Assembly: GCA_022803075.1 (NCBI GenBank)
Contig: JAFFTF010000004.1
Span: 207,299-259,417, forward strand
Direction of reading: 5' to 3'
Length of the DNA: 52,119 nt
Source: Micrococcales bacterium 31B
GTDB lineage: Bacteria; Actinomycetota; Actinomycetes; Actinomycetales; Dermabacteraceae
Part shown: positions 42,484 to 50,058 of the stretch, piece by piece
How the letters are laid out: each line of letters begins with the position of its first letter
How positions within the stretch are numbered: position 1 is the first letter of the stretch
Program-made: the position numbers and the translations under genes
Notes under the pieces: generated by a model
The model's input: only the letters and a program-made list of their open reading frames with translations
The model's database searches: none
What the model was told of the DNA's origin: nothing

Positions 42484-43002
42484 ATGACCGGATTGCCAGG
42501 AATGCGCGGGACCGATCACATCGGGTTCACCGTGCCCAACATCGACGAAGCGCACGAGTTTCTCGTCAACGTCTTGGGCTGTACCGAGATCTACCGGCTG
42601 GGCCCGTTTTTGCCCCGCGGGTCGTGGATGAGCGAGCACCTGAACGTCGACGATTCCACCACCATGCGGCAGATTCGGTTCTACCGGCTCGGCAACGGCT
42701 CCAACTTTGAAGTCTTTGAGTACGAGGCCGAGGGCGCGGCCGAGCAGCCGCCGCGCAACAGCGACGTCGGCGGTCACCACCTCGGCATCTACGTCGACGA
42801 CCTCGATGCCGCAGTGGATTACCTGCGTAGCCACAACGTGCGCATTCTCGGCGAGCCAACTGCCAGTAACGGTGCGAGCAAAGGCCAGCGGTGGGTCTAC
42901 TTCCTGGCCCCTTGGGGCATGCAGTTTGAGCTCGTCAGCTTTCCGGGCGGCAAGGCCTATGAGGCCGAAGCCCCCGTGCGCCTGTGGGACGCCCGAGACT
43001 AA
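42484..43002 (+). CDS. VOC family protein, first gene of the polyester operon
   Basis: About 172 residues with a complete two-repeat VOC fold: GTDHIGFTVPNIDEAHEFLV with a metal His, then GGHHLGIYVDDLDAAVDYL with a second His, ending MQFELVSFPGG with the Glu ligand. It thus keeps a full metal site and could be an epimerase, lyase or dioxygenase-like enzyme acting on a hydroxy-acid or acyl-CoA. Its position at the head of a PhaC operon suggests it prepares or repairs the monomer. The reaction is unknown. Confidence 0.85.
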   Translation: MTGLPGMRGTDHIGFTVPNIDEAHEFLVNVLGCTEIYRLGPFLPRGSWMSEHLNVDDSTTMRQIRFYRLGNGSNFEVFEYEAEGAAEQPPRNSDVGGHHLGIYVDDLDAAVDYLRSHNVRILGEPTASNGASKGQRWVYFLAPWGMQFELVSFPGGKAYEAEAPVRLWDARD

Positions 43003-43041
43003 CCATCAACCGCAGCCGCGGCACAACAAGGAGACAGACAC

Positions 43042-43392
43042 ATGGCTGAGACGCCACCCGTCGAGAAGTCGATCGCAGAACGCTGGTTTGAAGAGCAGCA
43101 GGCCTGGCAAAAAACCATGCGAGAGTACGCGGACGCCATGGCCACAGACGAAAACTTCTTACAGCACCTCGGAAACGCGATGCGCGGTTCGTTGCTCGCT
43201 GGCACTGCGTATCCGCAGGCTAACGGCTTCGGCGAGGCCGCCGCTGACCCGCGGAGCAATGACTCGATGGACGAGGTGCTTTTTACCTTGAAGCGCATCG
43301 AGGGTCGCCTGAGCGACCTCGAGGCGGCGATCTCCGCCCTCACCAGCGCCGGAGGCCCCACCCCTTCGAAGCCCGACCATGCAGACCGCTGA
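43042..43392 (+). CDS. Small PhaE-like partner of PHA synthase
   Basis: A 116-residue, mostly helical protein: an N-terminal helix rich in Trp/Gln (AERWFEEQQAWQKTMREYAD), a middle linker, and a C-terminal heptad-like helix (EVLFTLKRIEGRLSDLEAAI). AAGGAG precedes the ATG. Its stop overlaps the PhaC start by 14 bases. By size, helices and position it resembles a shortened PhaE subunit of class III synthases, but I see no full PhaE match. It may stabilise PhaC or anchor it to granules. Confidence 0.6.
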   Translation: MAETPPVEKSIAERWFEEQQAWQKTMREYADAMATDENFLQHLGNAMRGSLLAGTAYPQANGFGEAAADPRSNDSMDEVLFTLKRIEGRLSDLEAAISALTSAGGPTPSKPDHADR

Positions 43393-44512
43393 GCTCCCGC
43401 AGCCCTATGACGAGGCCAGCGCACGGTTCTTGCTTGACCAGGCCGAACGCAATCGGCGGCGACTAGATTCACTGCGCAAACTGCTGACCAGCGAAGGCCT
43501 CTACGGCACCGGGGCGACGCCCCATGAGGTGGTGCATTCCGAAGGTTCTCTGCGGCTTCTGCGGTTGCTGGACGCGCAGGGTGACCCGTTTGCAGGGCCA
43601 CCTCTCGTGATCGTGACGGCCCCTGTGAGCCGATACTTCATCCTCGATTTACTGCCGGGGCGAAGTTTCGCGGCGCATCTCGCGCACAGCGGCTTCGACA
43701 CCTACCTCGTAGATTTTGGAGAGCCCGCCAACGAGGACCGGTTTGCCGATCTTGAGTGGTACGTGAACGGGTTGCTGTGTCGGGCGATCCGTCACGTGCG
43801 TAGCACGCGCGACGTGGAGTCTGTGCATCTCGTCGGGTACTGTCTGGGCGGCATGTTTTCGTTGCTCTATGCAGCGGCACACGCACGCGATGTCGCGTGC
43901 CTCACCGTGATGACAACGCTCGTAGATAGTTCGGTCGAGGGCGGTATCGCCTGGGTCGCAACGCACCTCGGGGCAGAGGGCGAGTCGTATGACAACCCCC
44001 GGATCGTCCCGGCCGCAACCATCAAATCATGGTTTGAGGCGCTCGCACCCGGTTCAAGCAGCCCGCAGGCGCGCATTGCTGACCTCATGCAACAGCTCGA
44101 CATGCCGCTCGAGAAACTGCAGGCCGTGAGGACCATGGCGTCGTGGGTTGATGACGTCGTGCCAACTTCAGGTCGGCTGCTGGCCGAAGTGGCCGAGAAA
44201 TTCGGCCCCCGCAGAAATGAACTCATGACGGGGCGGACCACTCTCGGGGGCCGTGAGATCACCCTTGACGCGATCACGATGCCGGTGCTCTCGGTGTCGG
44301 CGGCCCGAGACCATATTTCGCCCGCCGACGGCTGCGACGCCATCGCACGGGTGGTGCCCCACGCGCAGGTGATGCGCGTACCAGGCGGGCATGTCGGCGC
44401 CGTCGCCGGCAGCCGCGCGGCGTCCCTCTGGGACACCGTCGCGAAGTTCCATAGAGACCACGCCACCGGCCTTGCGGGCCGCGGCACCATGCACAAGGAG
44501 ACGACCTCTTGA
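43379..44512 (+). CDS. phaC: Poly(hydroxyalkanoate) synthase-like protein, class III type
   Basis: A 377-residue alpha/beta hydrolase of the PHA synthase family. The lipase-like box is GYCLGG with Cys near residue 156 as nucleophile, characteristic of PHA synthases. The charge relay is completed by Asp in ARDHISP near 311 and His in GGHVGAV near 337. Length matches class III PhaC (about 355 residues), lacking the long N-terminus of class I enzymes. It would join 3-hydroxyacyl-CoA units into polyester. The gene overlaps the upstream small protein and its TGA overlaps a TTG start downstream. Confidence 0.88.
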   Translation: MQTAELPQPYDEASARFLLDQAERNRRRLDSLRKLLTSEGLYGTGATPHEVVHSEGSLRLLRLLDAQGDPFAGPPLVIVTAPVSRYFILDLLPGRSFAAHLAHSGFDTYLVDFGEPANEDRFADLEWYVNGLLCRAIRHVRSTRDVESVHLVGYCLGGMFSLLYAAAHARDVACLTVMTTLVDSSVEGGIAWVATHLGAEGESYDNPRIVPAATIKSWFEALAPGSSSPQARIADLMQQLDMPLEKLQAVRTMASWVDDVVPTSGRLLAEVAEKFGPRRNELMTGRTTLGGREITLDAITMPVLSVSAARDHISPADGCDAIARVVPHAQVMRVPGGHVGAVAGSRAASLWDTVAKFHRDHATGLAGRGTMHKETTS

Positions 44513-44796
44513 ATAATCCTTCGATCAATCAATTTCAGCAGCAGGCCCTTGACGCGCTGATCAAGCAGCAAGACGCCTACCTCGCGCTAGTGCGCGAGTG
44601 GAAGGCGAATGCGGCCTCGGCAGGTTTTGCGATGCCTGAGATGCCCACGATTCCAGGCTTCACGGCACCCGCCCTGAGCGATCTGCCCAGCCCCGCCGAG
44701 GTCGCCCAGCAACAGCAGCAGTTCTACACGCGGCTGATGGAACAGCAGCAGCGGTTCATGGCCTCGCTGAACGACATCCTGGGAGCGGCGCGATGA
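44509..44796 (+). CDS. Small phasin-like protein
   Basis: A 95-residue Gln-rich helical protein (QFQQQALDALIKQQDAYLALVREW, split here as QFQQQALDALI and KQQDAYLALVREW) with a Pro-rich middle and a final helix (QQQQFYTRLMEQQQRFMASL). The start is TTG, overlapping the phaC stop, with AAGGAG nine bases upstream. Amphipathic helices and position suggest a granule-coating phasin. It resembles the separate protein at 48.4 kb in the pattern QQxNFM/QQRFM near the C-terminus. Confidence 0.65.
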   Translation: MNNPSINQFQQQALDALIKQQDAYLALVREWKANAASAGFAMPEMPTIPGFTAPALSDLPSPAEVAQQQQQFYTRLMEQQQRFMASLNDILGAAR

Positions 44797-47495
44797 CCGC
44801 AACAACCAGCGCCGCGTCGCTGCCGTGGGTCGCGAGTTACCAGGGTGTCCCCGCGCAACTACCTACTCCCCAACACTCGATTCTCGAAGCGTTTCGTGCC
44901 GTTGTGCAAGATAAGCCCGACACCGTCATCATGCGATACTTCGATACACCGCTCACGGCGCGCGAGATCGATGACATATCTAACTCCGTAGCCGTGGGTC
45001 TTCAGCAGCGCGGCATTGAACCCGGCGACCGCGTGGCAATGTACTTGCAGAACGTGCCCGCCGCCATGATCACCCTGCTCAGTGCGTGGAAGGCGGGGGC
45101 CGTCGTAGTTCCTTGCAACCCCATGCTCAAGGGCCGTGAACTCGTCAAAATCCTCTCCAATTCCGGCTGCCGCGGCATCATCTTGCATGATGATCTGTAT
45201 GTGGACATCGCGGCCGCCGTACTGTGCGAAACGGCAGTTGAGTTTGCCATCACTACCAGTGCGCTCGACTTTCTCGCAGACGGCGAGGTGCCAGGGATCC
45301 TCAGTGGTATGCAACGCCAATCGGCGGAGGGTGCGGTTGAGCTGCGCGATGTGATTGCCGAAAATCGCGGCGCGGAGCCCGCGACGGTGGTCTTGACCAG
45401 CGACGATGTCGCTTTTATGGTCTACACATCGGGCACCACAGGAGCCCCCAAGGGCGCGATGAATACGCATGGTAATGCCTACTTTGCCGCGAGCGTCTAC
45501 CGCGAATGGATGCGGCTCGACGACACCTCGGTGATTCTTGGCCTGGCACCGCTGTTCCACGTCACGGGTATGACTGGCCACCTAGTGCTCTCTCTCATCA
45601 CGGGCGCTGAGTTGCTGCTGTTCTATCGATTTGATGCCGATACGGCCTGCCGCCTCACGGAAAAGTACCGGGCCACGTTCGCGGTGACGGCCATCACTGC
45701 ATTCACAGCCCTGCTCGCCTCGCCAGCCATCACCCAGTACGACATGTCGTCGCTCAAGACGGTGTACACGGGTGGCGCGCCCACGCCTACCACGGTGATC
45801 GATCAGTGGAGCAAGGTCGTGGGCTCTGAAATTCACCCCATGTATGGACTGACCGAGGTAACCTCACCTGCCACCATGACTCCCTTGGGAGCGGGGTACC
45901 GTGCCGATAGCGCCATGGGCGTGGTCTCCATCGGGGTGCCCGTGCCCAACACGCACATCCGCATTGTCAACGACGAGGGCACTGAGGCCGCACCCCGTGA
46001 GATCGGCGAATTGCGCATCTCGGGCCCGCAGGTGGTGCCGGGGTACTGGCAGATGCCGGAGGAGTCGTCCGCAACGTTCGAGGGCGGTGAGCTGCGCACG
46101 GGCGACATCGGCTTTATGGACGAAGACGGTTGGGTGTACCTGGTGGACCGCGCCAAAGACATGATCGTGGCGTCCGGATTCAAAGTGTGGCCGAGTGAGG
46201 TGGAGGAGGTCCTTTACCAGCATGCCGCCGTTCGTGAGGCTGGTGTCGTCGGCGTGCCTGACCCTTATCGAGGCGAGAACGTGAAGGCGTACGTGAGTCT
46301 GCACCCCGGAGCAGAAGTGTCGCCCGACGAGATCAAGGCGTTCGCCCGTGAACGTATGGCGGCGTATAAGTACCCGCGTGTTGTGGAGATTTTGGACGAC
46401 CTCCCCAAGACCACTTCGGGCAAGATCATGCGTCGCATGTTGCAAGACCTCGCGCGCGGGGAGGTGGTCGATGTGGCCCCGCAGCAGCCAGCCTCTGGCG
46501 TGAGCTTTCCCGAAGTGCGCGCCGCGATCGAGGCGCGCACGGTGCTACAAATTGGAGCTACGTGGCTGCGTCTCAGTGCCGCAGGCATTTCACCTCGGGA
46601 GGCGGCCGGCCTGTACGAACGCCTGCAAGCCTTGCTAGCCACCGTTGATGCAGGTCAGCGCACTCCCGATCGCGCTGCGTTCCTCGCCGCTAACGAGGAT
46701 TTCCATGCGGCCGTGGTGGGTGTGTTGGGCAACGACCTGCTGAGTAACGCGTACCGGTCCCTCGGTTTGGACGCCATTCTTGGCCGGGCTCTGGAATCGC
46801 ACGAGGTTTTGCCTGAGGCGTTTGCCGTGCAGCAAGAGCGTCTGGTTGACGCGATCGCGGCGGGCAGTGGGACGGGGGCTTGCCGCGAGATCCTGCGTTG
46901 GGCCGAAACCTCGCGAGACACGCTGCGCCCCGCTACCGAGGCGACGGGTGCGGGCGTGCAGTCGGTGCGTGTGCGTCGCTCGGAGGCCCCTGTGGCTGAC
47001 AGTCAGGCGAGCGCACAGATGCCGCGCGAGGTGGAGAGACTCATGGCTGCGTTGGAGGCGCGCGCGGCGCTCGAAATCGGCATTATTCAGGTGCTGTCTC
47101 GTGCACAGGCCGACACCGCCGAACGCAGCCGCTTCGTGGCTAGGCTCAAGGCAGCGATCCCGCTCGTGCGCGGCACCGATGGTGTGCACACCGTGCGGTA
47201 CGTGCAGTCCGACGCGGAGTTCCACGATGTTTTGCTGGGGGTTCTTGACAACGAAAAGATTACCGACGTGGCAGAAGCGTTTGGCGTGCAGGGCTTGCTG
47301 TTGTGCGTCCTGGAGGGAACCTCCATCTCGGTGCGAGACGCACTTGACGATCACCTGGCGTTGACGAATGCGTTGGAGGCGGGCGACGGCGATGCCGCGA
47401 GTCGAGCCATGGCAGCTCAACTTCCACAGGTGAGGGACGCCCTGACGCGAGTTATCGCCGAATTTCACGCGAGCCGGCGCAGGTCTGAGGCGTGA
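44793..47495 (+). CDS. Acyl-CoA synthetase fused to two FCD-like sensor domains
   Basis: A 900-residue protein. Residues 25-545 form a complete acyl-adenylate/thioester-forming enzyme: YTSGTTGAPKGA near 212, MYGLTEVTSPA, the Asp in LRTGDIGFMDEDG, and the catalytic Lys in TTSGKIMRRM near 540. About 350 further residues are all-helical. Residues 570-712 (VRAAIEARTVLQIGATWL, FLAANEDFHAAVVGVLGNDLL, RLVDAIAAGSG) and 742-890 (ERLMAALEARAALEIGI, QSDAEFHDVLLGVLDNEKI, DHLALTNALEAGDGDAASRA) each follow the FCD pattern of GntR regulators, with no winged helix. Metal His positions are only partly kept. I infer ligand-controlled activation of hydroxy- or fatty acids for PhaC. Its ATG overlaps the stop before it. 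Confidence 0.85.
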   Translation: MTATTSAASLPWVASYQGVPAQLPTPQHSILEAFRAVVQDKPDTVIMRYFDTPLTAREIDDISNSVAVGLQQRGIEPGDRVAMYLQNVPAAMITLLSAWKAGAVVVPCNPMLKGRELVKILSNSGCRGIILHDDLYVDIAAAVLCETAVEFAITTSALDFLADGEVPGILSGMQRQSAEGAVELRDVIAENRGAEPATVVLTSDDVAFMVYTSGTTGAPKGAMNTHGNAYFAASVYREWMRLDDTSVILGLAPLFHVTGMTGHLVLSLITGAELLLFYRFDADTACRLTEKYRATFAVTAITAFTALLASPAITQYDMSSLKTVYTGGAPTPTTVIDQWSKVVGSEIHPMYGLTEVTSPATMTPLGAGYRADSAMGVVSIGVPVPNTHIRIVNDEGTEAAPREIGELRISGPQVVPGYWQMPEESSATFEGGELRTGDIGFMDEDGWVYLVDRAKDMIVASGFKVWPSEVEEVLYQHAAVREAGVVGVPDPYRGENVKAYVSLHPGAEVSPDEIKAFARERMAAYKYPRVVEILDDLPKTTSGKIMRRMLQDLARGEVVDVAPQQPASGVSFPEVRAAIEARTVLQIGATWLRLSAAGISPREAAGLYERLQALLATVDAGQRTPDRAAFLAANEDFHAAVVGVLGNDLLSNAYRSLGLDAILGRALESHEVLPEAFAVQQERLVDAIAAGSGTGACREILRWAETSRDTLRPATEATGAGVQSVRVRRSEAPVADSQASAQMPREVERLMAALEARAALEIGIIQVLSRAQADTAERSRFVARLKAAIPLVRGTDGVHTVRYVQSDAEFHDVLLGVLDNEKITDVAEAFGVQGLLLCVLEGTSISVRDALDDHLALTNALEAGDGDAASRAMAAQLPQVRDALTRVIAEFHASRRRSEA

Positions 47496-48352
47496 GGGCG
47501 AGTAGACCCGTCGAAATCCCCGCAGGCGCGTTGCCGCTGATGTCATCGATACCGCTAGACGATCCCGTCTGCGGGCGTAGCGACGGCATCTGGTGGCGCG
47601 CCTCGGGGCGCGGTACCCCGCTGGTGTTAATTCAGGGGCTGGGGTATCCCGCGGCCATGTTTCACCGCCTGTTGCCGCTGCTGGAGCCTTGGTTTCGCGT
47701 GATCGTTTTCGACAATCGCGGCGTCGGAAATAGTTGCTCCGCTGGCGGATTGCAGGGGCTGTCGATTGATGCGATGGCGGCTGACGTGGTCTCGGTCATT
47801 GACGATGCCGCCGGCGGGTGCGCGAACGTTTTTGGGGTGAGCCTCGGCGGCATCGTCGCGCAAGAGTTGGCGCTCGCGTACCCGCGCAGTGTCAATCGCT
47901 TGATACTGGCGGGCACGCACACCGCTGATGAGCGGCTGGTGCTGGCCGACCAGGCGGTGTTTGACCTCATGAAGTCGCGGCCCTCGATGAACGATGAGGA
48001 AGCGATAAGAAGTTCGTTGCCGTTTGTCTACTCGCCGGACACCCCTCAAGTGCTCATCGAAGAAGACGTGGCAATTCGACGCGCGATGCACACGGGGTGG
48101 GAGGGGTATCAAGCGCAGCTGAATGCTGTTTACGCCTATGAAGGGACGAGCTCTCGGCTGCCTCGGTTGAGCAAAGCCACTTTGGTTTTGCATGGCGCTC
48201 TCGATGAGTTCGTGCCTCCCGCGAACGGCGAGGTGATCGCGTCACGGGTACCTGGGTGTGAGTTACGGATTCTCGACGGTGTGAGCCACAACTGCTACAG
48301 TGAGGCCGCGCCGCAGACGGCGGCCGCCATCATCGAATTTTTACACGTTTAA
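47492..48352 (+). CDS. Alpha/beta hydrolase of the polyester operon
   Basis: A 286-residue hydrolase with oxyanion region LIQGLGYPAAMF, DNRGVGNS, the nucleophile Ser in FGVSLGGIVAQ, Asp in LHGALDEFVPP and His in DGVSHNCY. The GTG start overlaps the stop of the acyl-CoA synthetase fusion (GTGA). It could depolymerise the polyester or hydrolyse its oligomers or CoA thioesters. No lipid-granule domain is visible, so the substrate is inferred from the operon alone. Confidence 0.87.
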   Translation: MRASRPVEIPAGALPLMSSIPLDDPVCGRSDGIWWRASGRGTPLVLIQGLGYPAAMFHRLLPLLEPWFRVIVFDNRGVGNSCSAGGLQGLSIDAMAADVVSVIDDAAGGCANVFGVSLGGIVAQELALAYPRSVNRLILAGTHTADERLVLADQAVFDLMKSRPSMNDEEAIRSSLPFVYSPDTPQVLIEEDVAIRRAMHTGWEGYQAQLNAVYAYEGTSSRLPRLSKATLVLHGALDEFVPPANGEVIASRVPGCELRILDGVSHNCYSEAAPQTAAAIIEFLHV

Positions 48353-48353
48353 G

Positions 48354-48384
48354 TGCAATGCGTTGCATACTTCGCAAATGCGTA
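48354..48384 (+). promoter_or_regulatory. Possible phasin operator
   Basis: TGCAA-TGCG-TTGCA (48354-48367) is an inverted repeat and CGCA-AA-TGCG (48373-48382) a second one. AATGCGT recurs at 48357 and 48377. These TGC-rich repeats lie in the 74-base gap before the phasin gene and may bind the XRE regulator encoded just downstream or a PhaR-like factor. Confidence 0.4.
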
Positions 48385-48426
48385 GTAAACTGTAGTTGTT
48401 CGATAAATCCGATTGATGGGAGCCCC

Positions 48427-48741
48427 ATGATGTCTGAGTTCACCAAGCAAAACACCGCTGCCACCGAGCAGTACCTCGCTTTTCTCGCCAAGGGCCAAGA
48501 GCAGTTGCTCGAGCAGGCTCGCCAGTTCGCAACTCTCGCAGCAGACGCCCCTCAGGCATCCGCAGTGCCCGTGGCGCCAGTGGCCGACCTGCCCACACCG
48601 CGCGAGCTCACCGAGGCTGCGTTCTCGTTCACCGAGAAGCTCATCGCGCAGCAGCGCAACTTCATGCAGCAGTACCTCGACATCGCCGAGCGCAAGGTCG
48701 CCGACGCCAAGGTGCCCGCCGCAGCCGCCAAGAAGGCCTAA
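48427..48741 (+). CDS. Phasin-like granule protein
   Basis: About 104 residues. Two amphipathic helices (AATEQYLAFLAKGQEQLLEQA and AAFSFTEKLIAQQRNFMQQYL, each given in part) are joined by an Ala/Pro/Val linker, and the tail is Lys/Ala-rich (AAAAKKA), as in many phasins. GGGAG precedes a double ATG at 48427/48430. It has its own promoter region separate from the PhaC operon, as expected for the abundant granule coat protein. Confidence 0.75.
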   Translation: MMSEFTKQNTAATEQYLAFLAKGQEQLLEQARQFATLAADAPQASAVPVAPVADLPTPRELTEAAFSFTEKLIAQQRNFMQQYLDIAERKVADAKVPAAAAKKA

Positions 48742-48824
48742 TTTCCGACGCGCGGCAGGCAGTACCTATGCTGATGGGGGAGTGAACACACTCCCCCATC
48801 AGTTTGCGTAGTACGGAGCCAGCA

Positions 48825-49199
48825 GTGGAAGAACAAGACCGCGACCAACTCAAGGCGTTCGGCGAGTTCGTCCGCGCCCAGAGGCAACTTGCCCACATCT
48901 CACAACGCAACCTCGCCCGTAGTGCAGGCTTCTCCGACTCCTATCTCAGTCAGCTCGAACGAGGCACGTACATGCCCTCAGCAAAAACAGTGCACTCACT
49001 AGCCGAGGCCTTCGGAATGCCCGCAAGTCTACTGTTTGCGCAGCTCGGGCTTCACGACGACGAAGACCGCACAGCAACGCCCGTCGAAGACGCGATCCTT
49101 GCCGATCCTCATCTGTCCCCCGCTCAACGCGAAGCCCTGATCACGGTGTATCGCTCCTACGTCGCCACGGCCCGTGCCGAAAGCGCGGCCGGGGCCTGA
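48825..49199 (+). CDS. XRE family transcriptional regulator
   Basis: About 124 residues. A helix-turn-helix of the Cro/C1 type spans residues 8-65 (FGEFVRAQRQLAHISQRNLA, FSDSYLSQLERGTYMPS, in parts). The C-terminal part is helical and acidic (LGLHDDEDRTATPVEDAIL). The GTG start has GGAG six bases upstream. It lies directly after the phasin gene, so control of that gene is likely but not shown. Confidence 0.85.
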   Translation: MEEQDRDQLKAFGEFVRAQRQLAHISQRNLARSAGFSDSYLSQLERGTYMPSAKTVHSLAEAFGMPASLLFAQLGLHDDEDRTATPVEDAILADPHLSPAQREALITVYRSYVATARAESAAGA

Positions 49200-49228
49200 C
49201 GCGCCAAGCTGCCCAGTGCGCGTCCGGC

Positions 49229-49981
49229 CTAATACCAGTTGCCGTCGACCGTCAGGCCCCCGTCGACCACCAGCAGGTGACCGTTTACAAATGAGGACGC
49301 CGCGGTGGCCAGAAACAGCGCCGCCGCCGCGATCTCCTCGGGCTCGGCAAACCGGCCCAGAGCTGTCCGCCGCCGAATCGGCGCGTCATTCAATTTTCCC
49401 TCGGCAATCAACTGATCGGTAAACGGCGTGCGCACGTATCCGGGGGCCACCGTGTTGACTCGCACGCCGCTGCCGCCCCACTCGACGGCGAGCGTACGGC
49501 TCAACCCTCCGATGGCGGCCTTCGCCGTGGTATAACTCGCGCGCTGCGGCATACCGCTCACGGCGGCGACGCTGGCCACGTTGACGATCGTGCCGCCTCC
49601 CTCCCGCAGCAGGGGGTACGCGGCGCGCGCGACGCGCATCGAGCCCGTCACATGAATGTTGAGCATGAGCTCGAAAGACTCGTCGGTGATGGCGTCACTC
49701 GGCTCAGGGTGTGCGATTCCCGCCGAGTTCAACACCGTGTCGAGGCGGGTTTCGGTCGCAGCTACCGTGGCCAACGCGGCGTCCACGGAATCTCGCGACG
49801 TCACGTTGCACTCAACCCCTCGGGCGTTCTCGGCGCCGAGGAGGGATATGGCGTCCACAATTCTCTCGGTGTTCAGGTCTGCCAGCACGGCAAACCCGCC
49901 CTGGGCGATCCACGCTTGCGCGAACGCGAGGCCAATGCCGGAGGCACCGCCCGTGATGAACGCTGTCGGTTTCTTCGTCAT
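49229..49981 (-). CDS. SDR family oxidoreductase
   Basis: A 250-residue classical short-chain dehydrogenase. The cofactor motif is TGGASGIG; Asp in ADLNTE suggests NAD+ preference; NSAG, the catalytic Ser in VASVAAVSG, and YTTAK with Tyr and Lys follow. The end VNGHLLVVDGGLTVDG is typical of FabG-like enzymes. Candidates are 3-hydroxybutyrate or 3-hydroxyacyl dehydrogenase. I chose ATG 49979-49981 after GGGAG. It is 77 bases downstream of an importer gene on the same strand. Confidence 0.9.
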   Translation of the reverse strand: MTKKPTAFITGGASGIGLAFAQAWIAQGGFAVLADLNTERIVDAISLLGAENARGVECNVTSRDSVDAALATVAATETRLDTVLNSAGIAHPEPSDAITDESFELMLNIHVTGSMRVARAAYPLLREGGGTIVNVASVAAVSGMPQRASYTTAKAAIGGLSRTLAVEWGGSGVRVNTVAPGYVRTPFTDQLIAEGKLNDAPIRRRTALGRFAEPEEIAAAALFLATAASSFVNGHLLVVDGGLTVDGNWY

Positions 49982-50058
49982 GAGGTTTTCTCCCAAAGAT
50001 AGGGACGGGGCCACGCCACATGCCTGGCGCAGCCCCGTGAATTTTTCGTTCCTACTGC

